A stretch of 64,000 nt of DNA from Vallitaleaceae bacterium 9-2. Its GTDB lineage: Bacteria > Bacillota > Clostridia > Lachnospirales > Vallitaleaceae. Below the pieces are notes generated by a model. It ran no database searches, had not been told where the DNA came from, and saw nothing but the letters and a program-made list of their open reading frames with translations. The stretch spans positions 1,922,001 through 1,986,000 of the forward strand of contig CP121691.1 of NCBI GenBank assembly GCA_038396585.1. The letters run 5' to 3'. Position 1 is the first letter of the stretch, and every line of letters begins with the position of its first letter. Of the stretch, positions 7,881-16,672 are shown piece after piece. A program made the position numbers and the translations under genes.

Positions 7881-9620
7881 ATGATTGACGGAATTGTTTT
7901 ACATAGTATCGCACATGAACTACATACTCTACTTATCGGAGGACGTGTCGACAAGATCACCCAACCCGAAAAGGATGAATTGATTATACATATACGTGCA
8001 GGGGGAAAAAAACAACGCTTACTGATGACAGCTTCTGCTTCTATGCCAAGGGTCCACTTGACCTATCAAAACAAGCCAAACCCTGCTTCTCCCCCTTCAT
8101 ACTGCATGTTATTAAGAAAATATATCGGCAATGCTAGAATCACGGATGTTACCCAACTTGGATTAGAAAGAATCTTAAAAATATCTTTGGAGCAACTCAA
8201 TGAACTTGGTGATTTATGCACGTATTCCTTAATTATTGAAATCATGGGAAAACATAGTAATATTATCCTTTGTGATCAAGAAAACATTGTCCTCGATAGT
8301 ATTAAACGTATTGGCGCCAATACAAGTCGCGTACGTCAAGTATTTCCCGGACAACTATATACTACCCCTCCCGATCAAGACAAAAAAAGCATCTTAGCAT
8401 TAGAAACTTATGAAGAAGTACGTACGCTACTGTCTACCAAAAAGATGGATTTATACAAAGCGTTATATACCACTTTTACCGGATTAAGTCCATTTATTGC
8501 TAATAATATATGCTTAGCTGCCGGTGTAGATGGCAATTGCCATATTGAAGGAATAAGCGAACAAGAATTCATTTTGATTTTTGAACAACTTCAACGTTTA
8601 CAAAACAGACTCTTGTCTAATGACGATTATCCTGTGCTGATTCGCCTCGAAAATGAAGAACTTTTTGACTATCATAGTTTTTTACTTACCGAAAGCTTAC
8701 CGGGACATCGTCTAGAACCCTTTGATTCAATCAGTACGCTAATCAACTATTTTTATGAAGAACGCTCCATTCAAGTACGTATGAAGCAAAAAACTCAGGA
8801 TTTACGCCGGATCGTTCAAGTATCTTTGGAGCGTTGCTATAAAAAACTTGATATTCAGCAACGACAGCTTGAAGATACAAATAATATGGATACTTTCAAA
8901 ATCAAAGGCGAACTTATTTTGGCCAATCAATACCAAATCGACTTGGGGATGAAGAACATTGAGGTTCTAAACTACTACACAAATGAATCTACAACCCTAT
9001 CTCTTGATCCGACCAAAACTGCAATACAAAATGCAAATAAAGCTTTTGATAAATATGCTAAGAAAAAGCGCACAAAAGATGCTGTCATTAAACAGCTTGA
9101 GCATACCCATGATGAGATCACGTATTTAGAATCAGTAAAATATACTTTAGAATCCATACTCCATGAAGATGATATCGAAGAAATCCGACATGAACTTATG
9201 TCTACAGGCTATATCAAATTTCGTCAATCCAAACGAAAGCGCTCCAAAAGTAAGCCCTATCATTTTGTTTCATCGGATGGATTTCATATGTATGTTGGAA
9301 AAAACAATTATCAAAACGAAGAGTTAGCTATGAAATTCGCCAATGGTTCTGACTGGTGGTTTCACACAAAAGAAGTTCCCGGCTCGCATGTTATCGTAAA
9401 ATGTGAAGGTCAAAAACTTACCGATAAAGGCTTCGAAGAGGCTGCTGCTTTAGCCGCATACTATAGTAAAGCCCGACAAAGTACAAAAGTCACCGTAGAT
9501 TACACGCAAAAAAAACATTTAAAAAAACCTGCCGGAAGCCCGCCAGGCTATGTGATTTATCATACGAATTATTCATTATTTATCGACCCTGATATTAGTC
9601 AGTTGACTCGTATCGATTAA
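7881..9620 (+). CDS. rqcH: ribosome quality control protein RqcH (NFACT family)
   Basis: This 579-residue protein is the bacterial NEMF/Rqc2 homologue, also known as fibronectin-binding protein A-like. In the family it binds stalled 50S subunits carrying peptidyl-tRNA and directs addition of alanine tails that mark the nascent chain for degradation. NFACT-N occupies about residues 1-270, a helical coiled-coil middle about 290-430, and NFACT-R near residue 450-560 with DWWFHTKEVPGSHVIVK. I chose the ATG at 7881 because GGAAGGAG lies just before it and IDGIVLHS is the usual N-terminus; an upstream in-frame ATG at 7836 lies before the predicted transcription start. The gene is monocistronic. Confidence 0.93.
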   Translation: MIDGIVLHSIAHELHTLLIGGRVDKITQPEKDELIIHIRAGGKKQRLLMTASASMPRVHLTYQNKPNPASPPSYCMLLRKYIGNARITDVTQLGLERILKISLEQLNELGDLCTYSLIIEIMGKHSNIILCDQENIVLDSIKRIGANTSRVRQVFPGQLYTTPPDQDKKSILALETYEEVRTLLSTKKMDLYKALYTTFTGLSPFIANNICLAAGVDGNCHIEGISEQEFILIFEQLQRLQNRLLSNDDYPVLIRLENEELFDYHSFLLTESLPGHRLEPFDSISTLINYFYEERSIQVRMKQKTQDLRRIVQVSLERCYKKLDIQQRQLEDTNNMDTFKIKGELILANQYQIDLGMKNIEVLNYYTNESTTLSLDPTKTAIQNANKAFDKYAKKKRTKDAVIKQLEHTHDEITYLESVKYTLESILHEDDIEEIRHELMSTGYIKFRQSKRKRSKSKPYHFVSSDGFHMYVGKNNYQNEELAMKFANGSDWWFHTKEVPGSHVIVKCEGQKLTDKGFEEAAALAAYYSKARQSTKVTVDYTQKKHLKKPAGSPPGYVIYHTNYSLFIDPDISQLTRID

Positions 9621-9664
9621 AAAAGCACATGCTATAAAGGTTAAACCTTTGTAGCATGTGCTTT
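9615..9664 (-). terminator. bidirectional terminator shared by recN and rqcH
   Basis: A nearly perfect 20-bp inverted repeat (arms about 9622-9641 and 9645-9664) lies between the convergent genes and includes the recN stop codon. The minus strand shows a T run after the hairpin, so it ends the long yqhY-recN operon. On the plus strand the T tract is poorer. Confidence 0.8.
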
Positions 9665-11326
9665 CATTTCAAGTGCATTCGCAATGGTTATATCTGTTGT
9701 CTTTGCTCCGCTTAGCATTCGAGCCAATTCATGGATACTGTCCTTTTCATTTAATGTTTTCATTTGGGTTATAGTGGCATCTTCCAAGGTCTCTTTATGA
9801 ATTAAGAAGTGGCAGTCTGCCATCGCCGCAATTTGAGGTAAGTGGGTAATGCAAATCAATTGACGTTCTCTTGACAATCGACGCATACGTTCAGCAACCT
9901 TTTGTGCAGTAATTCCGCTTATTCCCGAATCAATTTCATCAAATACAAGGGTATCTACTCCATCTACACTTGAAAGGATGGATTTGATTGCCAACATGAC
10001 ACGACTTAACTCTCCGCCAGATGCAACATCTGACAATGGCTTTTTGGCTTCACCTTTGTTCGTCGAAATCTCAAAGACAACCCGATCTATTCCTAACGGT
10101 GAGTAGCTATCAAGTGGTTTGACTGTAATTCCAAACTCAGCATGTTCCAGGTTTAACGCTTTTAAAGCATCCGTAATTTCGTGTTGGAGTACCAATGCTC
10201 CTTTTTTTCGAATGGATGTTAATTTATCTGCATTTTCTTGCATTTTTATTTCTAAGGCATGTATTTGTTTTTTGGTCTGCTGTAATTTTTCTTCATAATG
10301 AATCAAATCAGCCAACTCATCTTCTTTATTATTTTTATATTCAAGAATATCTACAAGTGTATCACCATACTTAAGTTTTAAACCATTAATTGTATTTAAT
10401 CGCTCTTGGGCATGATAAAACACTTCTTCATAGTTTTCTTCATCATCCATGTACTTTGAAAGATCATGATGAATCATATTTAAGATATCTTCAATTTGAG
10501 CCAAACTCTCCAGTACGTTGGTCAAGTCTTCATCATAAGCCACCACACGGTTAAGTTCTCCAATATACTTAGATACCATTGAAGAAAAATCCGGGGCATC
10601 ATAGAATGTGTTTTCAATACTTGATAATATATCCATAATCTTTTTACGATGTGAAAGACGATCAAAGATTTTTTGTTGTTCTTCATCTTCACCAAGCTTT
10701 AATTCGGCTTTGGTGATTTCATCAATTTCAAATTCCAAAAAAGCAATTTCTCGGCGTCGCTTTTCATCATCCAACATGTCTTCATTGATTGAATCAAGAA
10801 GTTGACGATGATTTTTATATGCCCCATTATACCCTTCTAGAACTGCCAAAAGTTCATCACCAATATATCGATCTAACATTTGCAACTGTTTTTTTGAGAT
10901 AAGTAGTGATTGATGTTCATGTTGAGAATGAATATCAATCAAATAGCTTGCCAGGCGACGAATAACTTCCATACGAACGACTTCGCCATTTACCCGAAAA
11001 ACACTTCGACCATTTTGAGCTGTTTTTCGATTAAGAATAATAGAGCCTTCATCACTTTCTACACCATTTTCTTGAAGAATTCTCTGAATATCTTGTCGTT
11101 CTACTCCAATTCGCCCAATATCAAAAACACACTCTACAAAAGCTTCTTTTGCTCCGGTGCGAATAAAGTCTTTTTTTATTTTGGCTCCTAGTACATAATG
11201 AATCGATCCGAGGATAATGGATTTACCTGCTCCCGTCTCACCGGTTAATATATTGAGCCCTTCACTGAAGTCAATTTCAAGTTCTTCGATTAATGCAATA
11301 TTTTTAACATGAAGATAGGCTAACAT
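9641..11326 (-). CDS. recN: DNA repair protein RecN
   Basis: RecN is an SMC-like ATPase recruited to DNA double-strand breaks during recombination repair. The 561 residues match the family length. Walker A GETGAGKS is at about residues 29-36, a coiled-coil middle spans about 150-370, and the C-terminal lobe has the signature SGGELSRVMLAIK and Walker B TLVFDEIDSGISG. The SD AAGGAGG overlaps the argR stop codon. It is the last gene of the operon, next to argR as in Bacillus. A terminator follows directly. Confidence 0.96.
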   Translation of the reverse strand: MLAYLHVKNIALIEELEIDFSEGLNILTGETGAGKSIILGSIHYVLGAKIKKDFIRTGAKEAFVECVFDIGRIGVERQDIQRILQENGVESDEGSIILNRKTAQNGRSVFRVNGEVVRMEVIRRLASYLIDIHSQHEHQSLLISKKQLQMLDRYIGDELLAVLEGYNGAYKNHRQLLDSINEDMLDDEKRRREIAFLEFEIDEITKAELKLGEDEEQQKIFDRLSHRKKIMDILSSIENTFYDAPDFSSMVSKYIGELNRVVAYDEDLTNVLESLAQIEDILNMIHHDLSKYMDDEENYEEVFYHAQERLNTINGLKLKYGDTLVDILEYKNNKEDELADLIHYEEKLQQTKKQIHALEIKMQENADKLTSIRKKGALVLQHEITDALKALNLEHAEFGITVKPLDSYSPLGIDRVVFEISTNKGEAKKPLSDVASGGELSRVMLAIKSILSSVDGVDTLVFDEIDSGISGITAQKVAERMRRLSRERQLICITHLPQIAAMADCHFLIHKETLEDATITQMKTLNEKDSIHELARMLSGAKTTDITIANALEMKAHATKV

Positions 11327-11335
11327 ATGTCCTCC

Positions 11336-11791
11336 TTATGCGCTATGAATAATCCGGTTAAGTTTTTCCATAATAGAAATGCAGTCATCTTCGGTGCGAA
11401 CGGCGCAAAAAATAGTATCATCCCCAGCAATCGAACCCACAATTTCATCAAAATCTAGCGCATCAATAGCTGCCGCAACCGCCATTGCCATTCCTGTTAA
11501 TGTTTGAATAACAATTAAGTTCATTGCTCTATCCATACTCAAATATCCATCCTGAAGAACACGAATATATTTCTCATTAAGATTCATGGTCTTTTCTTGA
11601 AGAACTACATATTTTTGTCGTCCGTCAGGCAAAGAAACTTTGGTCAATTTTAAGTCACGAATATCTCGTGATATGGTTGCTTGGGTTACTTCAAAACCAT
11701 TTTGATGCAATAATTCTGCAAGTTCATCTTGGGTCTCGATAACCTGCTCTGTAATTAATTGTAAAATTTTTGTTTGTCGTTTAATTTTCAT
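11336..11791 (-). CDS. argR: arginine repressor ArgR/AhrC
   Basis: The 151-residue regulator has an N-terminal winged helix (about residues 1-70, with ATISRDIRDLKL in the recognition helix) and a C-terminal arginine-binding, hexamer-forming domain with GSIAGDDTIF near residue 120. Bound to arginine it represses arginine synthesis and activates catabolism. No arginine genes are in the window, so it acts elsewhere; it is carried here as part of the conserved dxs-tlyA-argR-recN order. AAGGTGG precedes the ATG. A 50-bp gap separates it from nadK and contains a TATAGT box without a convincing -35. Confidence 0.95.
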   Translation of the reverse strand: MKIKRQTKILQLITEQVIETQDELAELLHQNGFEVTQATISRDIRDLKLTKVSLPDGRQKYVVLQEKTMNLNEKYIRVLQDGYLSMDRAMNLIVIQTLTGMAMAVAAAIDALDFDEIVGSIAGDDTIFCAVRTEDDCISIMEKLNRIIHSA

Positions 11792-11841
11792 AAGACCACC
11801 TTCACTCGGTTCATGCCACTATAACATGACCACATATTCGT

Positions 11842-12687
11842 TTATGATAATTTCCGTCGTAGAATTTCAAAGAAATCATTATTACATAGTCGCATTAATT
11901 TGACTTTTTTTGCCGCCTTATTTATGCGTATAATATCACTCGTATTGACCCGTGTTACTTCTTGACCATCAATTGTCACCAACAAGTCATTGACATGTTT
12001 ATTGCGTGGTTGATCAAAACGAATATCTATTCGGTCTTCCCCCGATAAGACAATACTTCTTGCCGTTAATGAATGGGGACATATGGGCGTTAAAACAATC
12101 ACGCCATTGGTCGGTGTTATAATAGGTCCACCCGCCGAAAGATTATATGCCGTTGAACCTGTTGGTGTTGAGATAATAATTCCATCGGCTCGATATGTAT
12201 TCATATATAAATCATTAACATAAACATCATAACTAATAATTCGAGAGATTGATTGACGTGTAATAACGATATCATTAAGCGCCCTACCTATCTCTTTATG
12301 ATCTTGGACATTTGCCGTAACCATCATTCGTTCTTCAATAATAAACCCATCATCAACAAATGCTTGAAGGGCTTCTTCTAACTCACTCAGCTCAATTTCA
12401 GCTAAAAAGCCAAGGTTCCCTAAATTAATGCCTAAAAGTGGAATGTCATTATCCGCATATTTTCTACTGGCTGAAATAATAGTACCGTCTCCTCCAAGAA
12501 TAATTGCATAATCAATAATATCTAACTGTTCATCTTGGATACAAAGATGTGCAAAATCTTGATTGTGTCTATATTCATCCGGCATAAAAATCTGGATATT
12601 TTTACTGTTAAACCATGCGATGACACGTTGAGTAATTAAAAATGAAGGGTCTTTTGATGGATTAGGTACAATTAATATTTTTTTCAT
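11842..12687 (-). CDS. nadK: NAD kinase
   Basis: This protein of about 281 residues phosphorylates NAD to NADP with ATP. It has the diagnostic GGDGT motif (near residue 60), NLGFLAE, and PTGSTAYNLSAGGP near residue 165. I place the start at the ATG at 12687, which opens MKKILIVPNPSKD and lies five bases after the tlyA stop. A longer in-frame opening to 12741 would overlap tlyA by 50 bp and add residues unlike the family. tlyA-nadK-argR-recN is a common clostridial order. No cofactor-sensing element is visible. Confidence 0.93.
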   Translation of the reverse strand: MKKILIVPNPSKDPSFLITQRVIAWFNSKNIQIFMPDEYRHNQDFAHLCIQDEQLDIIDYAIILGGDGTIISASRKYADNDIPLLGINLGNLGFLAEIELSELEEALQAFVDDGFIIEERMMVTANVQDHKEIGRALNDIVITRQSISRIISYDVYVNDLYMNTYRADGIIISTPTGSTAYNLSAGGPIITPTNGVIVLTPICPHSLTARSIVLSGEDRIDIRFDQPRNKHVNDLLVTIDGQEVTRVNTSDIIRINKAAKKVKLMRLCNNDFFEILRRKLS

Positions 12688-12691
12688 ATCA

Positions 12692-13528
12692 TCACTTTCT
12701 GTATAAGTCACGATGTGCATTATTAACAAGTTCACTAACATCTTTTAAGCTCTTCGCGTTGATTTCTAAAGAAGCTTCAATAGACGACGTTTCATTTTTT
12801 TGTGCACAAATCAAGTATTCAATATTCCCTTGAGGACCTGTAATAGGAGAATAGCTGATTCCCTTAATGGCTAAATTAATCGCTCCAAATGTCTGAATGA
12901 TGTTCTCAATAACTTCTTGATGAACCTTTGGATCGCGAACCACACCCTTTTTGCCAATCTTGTCGCGTCCAGCCTCAAATTGAGGCTTTATCAAGCAAAC
13001 AATAGTCGCACCTTCCTTCATTAACGCACAGACTGCCGGGAGTACTTTGGTTAAAGAAATAAAGGAGACATCAATTGAGACAAAATCAAGTAAATCAGGA
13101 ATCTCTGCCTCGGTTACATAACGTATGTTTGTCTTTTCTAAGCAAACCACACGTGGATCTTGTCGAAGTCCCCAGTCAAATTGTCCATACCCTACATCAA
13201 CCGCATAGACTTTAGCTGCTCCATGCTGAAGCATACAGTCAGTGAAGCCTCCTGTCGATGCACCTACATCCATGGCTATTACATCCTCTAGAAAAAGGTC
13301 AAAGGTTTGAATTGCTTTTTGTAATTTGAGTCCTCCACGACTTACATAGGGATTCGGATCTTTTTTTACAAGGATTGTTGCTGTTGTGTCTATTTTTGTT
13401 CCGGCTTTATCCTCGCGCTGGCCATCCACAAAGACCAACCCTGCCATAATCATTTTTTTTGCTTTTTCTCGTGTTGCAACATATCCATTATCTACTAGTA
13501 ATATATCTAAACGCTCTTTATTTGCCAT
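12692..13528 (-). CDS. tlyA: TlyA family rRNA methyltransferase
   Basis: The 278-residue protein has an N-terminal S4 RNA-binding domain (about residues 4-62) and a C-terminal FtsJ-type SAM-dependent methyltransferase domain with DVGASTGGFTDC near residue 90. TlyA enzymes 2'-O-methylate 16S and/or 23S rRNA; the older name hemolysin A reflects a disputed activity. Its ATG lies inside the last codons of dxs (11-bp overlap), so it is translationally coupled. This matches Bacillus yqxC, which also follows dxs. Confidence 0.93.
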   Translation of the reverse strand: MANKERLDILLVDNGYVATREKAKKMIMAGLVFVDGQREDKAGTKIDTTATILVKKDPNPYVSRGGLKLQKAIQTFDLFLEDVIAMDVGASTGGFTDCMLQHGAAKVYAVDVGYGQFDWGLRQDPRVVCLEKTNIRYVTEAEIPDLLDFVSIDVSFISLTKVLPAVCALMKEGATIVCLIKPQFEAGRDKIGKKGVVRDPKVHQEVIENIIQTFGAINLAIKGISYSPITGPQGNIEYLICAQKNETSSIEASLEINAKSLKDVSELVNNAHRDLYRK

Positions 13529-15416
13529 TATCTTTCGCTCTTTCTATTGTTAACACTCGATTTGTCAAACCTTCAACATCAATATGCAACGCACGATTCA
13601 AGTCAGAAATCTTTCCATGTGGAACAAATTGATTTTCAATTCCGATACCATAAACTCTTGGTATTGCTATATTAGAAGAATCTTCTTCCAACAGCATTTG
13701 TGCGATGCGGCTTTGCACTCCACCATATTTTACATTTTCTTCAAAAACATACACACGTTCATATCTTTGAGATATCGTTTGAATGAATACCGGATCAATA
13801 GGATTTACAAATCTTAGATTCACAAGATCACATGTATAACCTTCCTCTTTTAATCTAGCATGCACCTGTGTAACACGTGAATAAAAATGTCCGACACTCA
13901 ATAACAAAATCTTATTGTCTTCTTGTACAAGCCACTCCGGTTGTCCATATGTAATTGGTGCAGCTATCGATTGCACCTCATCTTTTCCCTTTGGATAACG
14001 AATAGCAATGGGGCCTTCATTATAATCGGCTGCAAATTCAAGCATGGCCTCTAATTCTTGCCCTGATTTTGGTGCCATTACTGTCATATTAGGAATGTGG
14101 CTTAAGTAAGATAAATCAAAAAGTCCTTGATGTGTCTCGCCATCTTCACCAACAAGTCCTGCACGATCAATGCAAAATACAACGGGTAATTTTTGGATGG
14201 CAACATCGTGAATAACCTGATCATATGCGCGTTGCAAAAAAGAAGAATACACAACAAAGAAAGGCTTATATCCCTGTACGGCAAGCCCTGCTGAAAAAGT
14301 CACTGCATGTTGCTCGGCTATTCCTACATCAAAAAATCGTTGTGGATATTGTTTTGAGAACTTGCTCAATCCTGTTCCACTGCACATAGCCGCCGTAATC
14401 GCAACAATTTTTTTGTTGTTATCTGCCAGATGTGTTAACGTCTTTCCAACGATTTCTGAATACGAAGGCTTAAAAACTTCAACCCCCTTATGAAAATCTC
14501 CATTGGTTTTATCAAATGGTTTTACACCATGATATGTCATTGGATCTTTTTCGGCCGGATTGTAACCTTTTCCTTTTAATGTTAGTGTATGAATAATAAC
14601 TGGACCTTTAACATGCTTTGCTTGTTCAATACTCGTAATTAATTGTCGAAGATCATGTCCGTCAATCGGTCCTAAGTAAGTATATCCAAGTTCTTCAAAA
14701 AGCATGCCCGGAACAACAAGTTGTTTAACACCATTTTTAACTCCACGTACGCCTTTAACAATAGAATTACCTACTTTTGGGATTTTACGAAGCGTTATTT
14801 CAATATCATTTTTAAAATCATTATAAAACTCGCCCGTTCTAAAGCGATCTAAGTATAATGCTAAACCACCAACATTACGATCAATTGACATTTGATTGTC
14901 ATTGAGAATAATAATAAAATTTTTCTTTATGTTGGCGCCATTATTAAGCGCCTCATAAGCCATACCACCGGTTAGCGCACCGTCTCCAATAATTGGAACA
15001 ATGTATTGTTCCCCTCCATTTAGGTCTCTGGCTGCTGCCATACCAATACCTGCGGATATCGATGTCGATGAATGTCCTGTATCAAAACAATCATGAATGC
15101 TTTCACTACGCTTTGGAAAGCCAGATAAGCCTTTCCATTGGCGTATTGTCGACATTTGATCACAGCGTCCTGTCAAGATTTTATGCACATAAGCCTGATG
15201 CCCGACATCCCATATTAATTTATCCTCAGGTGAATCAAAACATTTGTGCAATGCCAAGGTCAATTCAACAACACCTAGGTTTGAACTCAAATGTCCACCT
15301 GTTTCGGATGTTACATCTATAAGATAGCGCCGAATTTCGTTCGCCAGTTTTTTCATTTCTAAAATATTCAGTTTTTTAATATCTGATGGTTCTTTGATTG
15401 TTGGTAATATCTTCAT
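13518..15416 (-). CDS. dxs: 1-deoxy-D-xylulose-5-phosphate synthase
   Basis: Dxs condenses pyruvate and glyceraldehyde 3-phosphate, the entry step of the MEP isoprenoid pathway, and also feeds thiamine and pyridoxal synthesis. The 632 residues match the family. The thiamine-diphosphate region GDGALTGGMAYEALNN is near residue 144, the DRAGLVGEDGETHQGLFD motif near residue 415, and a transketolase C domain ends the protein. It lies 10 bp after oapA and works with IspA, encoded about 2 kb upstream in the same operon. The OLE RNA and oapA are inserted between the two isoprenoid genes. Confidence 0.96.
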   Translation of the reverse strand: MKILPTIKEPSDIKKLNILEMKKLANEIRRYLIDVTSETGGHLSSNLGVVELTLALHKCFDSPEDKLIWDVGHQAYVHKILTGRCDQMSTIRQWKGLSGFPKRSESIHDCFDTGHSSTSISAGIGMAAARDLNGGEQYIVPIIGDGALTGGMAYEALNNGANIKKNFIIILNDNQMSIDRNVGGLALYLDRFRTGEFYNDFKNDIEITLRKIPKVGNSIVKGVRGVKNGVKQLVVPGMLFEELGYTYLGPIDGHDLRQLITSIEQAKHVKGPVIIHTLTLKGKGYNPAEKDPMTYHGVKPFDKTNGDFHKGVEVFKPSYSEIVGKTLTHLADNNKKIVAITAAMCSGTGLSKFSKQYPQRFFDVGIAEQHAVTFSAGLAVQGYKPFFVVYSSFLQRAYDQVIHDVAIQKLPVVFCIDRAGLVGEDGETHQGLFDLSYLSHIPNMTVMAPKSGQELEAMLEFAADYNEGPIAIRYPKGKDEVQSIAAPITYGQPEWLVQEDNKILLLSVGHFYSRVTQVHARLKEEGYTCDLVNLRFVNPIDPVFIQTISQRYERVYVFEENVKYGGVQSRIAQMLLEEDSSNIAIPRVYGIGIENQFVPHGKISDLNRALHIDVEGLTNRVLTIERAKDNGK

Positions 15417-15426
15417 ATGTTTACAC

Positions 15427-16011
15427 CTATTTTCTTTTTAAAGTTAACCGTTTAAAATAATACATAATCAATCCAATTCGGTAAACAATTGTATTCGAAA
15501 AACGTAAAGCAATTTCCTTACCTATAGCTTTTCCTCCAACTGTGATTCCAGCGATAATCCCTCCAAGGATAATACCTAAAATAAGCTCTTGCCGATTTGA
15601 ATCAAGCATCAGCTTTATCACAATTGCAGAGGAAGCACTTCCCGATATAATTCCCGCAATATCTCCGATCACATCATTAAAAAAATTCGACACGCTTGAT
15701 GCGTTACGAATAATTGTCACACTTTCTCTAGCCCCTTTCACCTTACTTGCTGCCATGGAATGAAAAGGCGTCTCATTGGCTGCAGTTACTGCAATTCCGA
15801 TCAAATCTGAAAAAATCCCCATAAAAATTATGAAGAGTAGAATAAATACAGCACCAGCAAGTGAAAGAATATCCATAAAAATCATAGAAAAATATCCTAA
15901 GAGCATGGCTATAATGAGTGTAATGACTGTAATACTTACAATCCAATGATAATTTACTTTTCGATTAACGTTTTTTTGTCGAAACTTAAATTTTTGTTCA
16001 GTTTTCCCCAA
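15427..16011 (-). CDS. oapA: OapA, OLE RNA-associated membrane protein
   Basis: The 194-residue protein has hydrophobic segments near residues 25-50, 52-75, 110-135 and 143-163, with basic ends (KFRQKNVNRK, then FKRLTLKRK). The middle motif IAVTAANETPFHSMAASKVKGA resembles DUF21/CNNM-type Mg2+ transporter domains, but no CBS domains follow. This size and topology, directly downstream of a structured RNA of about 600 nt, fit OapA, which binds OLE RNA and anchors it to the membrane. Translation begins at TTG (16009-16011) after AAGGAG (16019-16024); no in-frame ATG is near. It sits between OLE and dxs. The identification is inferred from context and motif, not from alignment. Confidence 0.88.
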   Translation of the reverse strand: MGKTEQKFKFRQKNVNRKVNYHWIVSITVITLIIAMLLGYFSMIFMDILSLAGAVFILLFIIFMGIFSDLIGIAVTAANETPFHSMAASKVKGARESVTIIRNASSVSNFFNDVIGDIAGIISGSASSAIVIKLMLDSNRQELILGIILGGIIAGITVGGKAIGKEIALRFSNTIVYRIGLIMYYFKRLTLKRK

Positions 16012-16044
16012 CGATGTACTCCTTCATCAATTAAATGATTATTA

Positions 16045-16638
16045 TTAACTAAAGATAGTTCATAATGTAAATTTTGAGGCTTATGGTCTAGCAGGTTTTC
16101 CCATGAGCTAACTCTTTTGTCGCCAAAAAAAGCGGTTTCCCTTTAATATCCCATTATAATTGTCGCCAAACTATACGCTAGATCGCCTTTAACCCCACCG
16201 TAATCCACTATAAACTTGTTGCCAACAGCCTAGAAGTTTTCCTTTCTAACTTTCAATATTCCTAGCCTTTTTAGCAAAGACATGTTTCAGATGACAATAG
16301 CTTCAGTCTCTTGGCCGAGAGCCCTACGCCTAAATCATAATCCCCATCTCTTCACGCAAGGCAGGCTACACTGTCCACAGCTTTCGCCGCATGACAGGTT
16401 TATTCCGACACCGTAGGACATCTTCCAAAAGATCTTCCCACAAATAGTCGGTCTCCACGACGATAGGGTCAACGCCCACATGCCATTGTGGATCGCCCTA
16501 ACGTCTTAACTCCCAGCATCAGCCCGCAACTGGGCGTCGCCAGCCAACACCAGGAACTTCATCGATATGCCCTTTGACGGATTTTTAGGCCCGCTTTCAG
16601 AATAAGAAAATTAACTAGAATACTGCATCTTTAGTTAA
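16045..16638 (-). ncRNA. ole: OLE RNA (Ornate Large Extremophilic RNA)
   Basis: This gene-free stretch of about 640 bp is visibly richer in G and C than nearby intergenic DNA and has no usable reading frame. It can fold as one closed RNA of about 594 nt. TTAACTAAAGAT at the 5' end (16627-16638) is perfectly complementary to the 3' end (16045-16056). A second long-range helix pairs AAAGCGG (16591-16597) with CCGCTTT (16129-16135). Internal hairpins include TAGGG (minus-strand reading, 16496-16500) with 16464-16468 enclosing a CCACA/TGTGG stem, CCGAC/GTCGG, and CTGTC/GACAG enclosing a GAAA tetraloop helix. Size, position between ispA and dxs, and the adjacent OapA-type gene identify OLE RNA. 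In the family it forms a membrane ribonucleoprotein linked to cold, alcohol and Mg2+ stress. Boundaries are inferred. Confidence 0.9.
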
Positions 16639-16643
16639 ACCAT

Positions 16644-16672
16644 ATTATATCATATTTATATCACGATTCCAA
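16644..16672 (-). promoter_or_regulatory. promoter of OLE RNA, overlapping the end of the PAP2-like gene
   Basis: TTGGAA (16667-16672), a 17-bp spacer and consensus TATAAT (16644-16649) with TGA before it form a strong promoter on the minus strand. The predicted start (16637-16638) is the first base of the terminal stem of OLE. The -35 lies within the last codons of the upstream gene. Confidence 0.8.

Noticed and set aside
11792-11841. Separate promoter for argR-recN with an ARG box
   Set aside because: A TATAGT box is present, but no acceptable -35 or palindromic ARG box is seen.
16012-16655. Decayed gene or pseudogene between the PAP2-like gene and oapA
   Set aside because: No frame shows recognisable protein fragments. 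Long-range complementarity, a promoter at the exact end of the stem, and the position fit a functional structured RNA.
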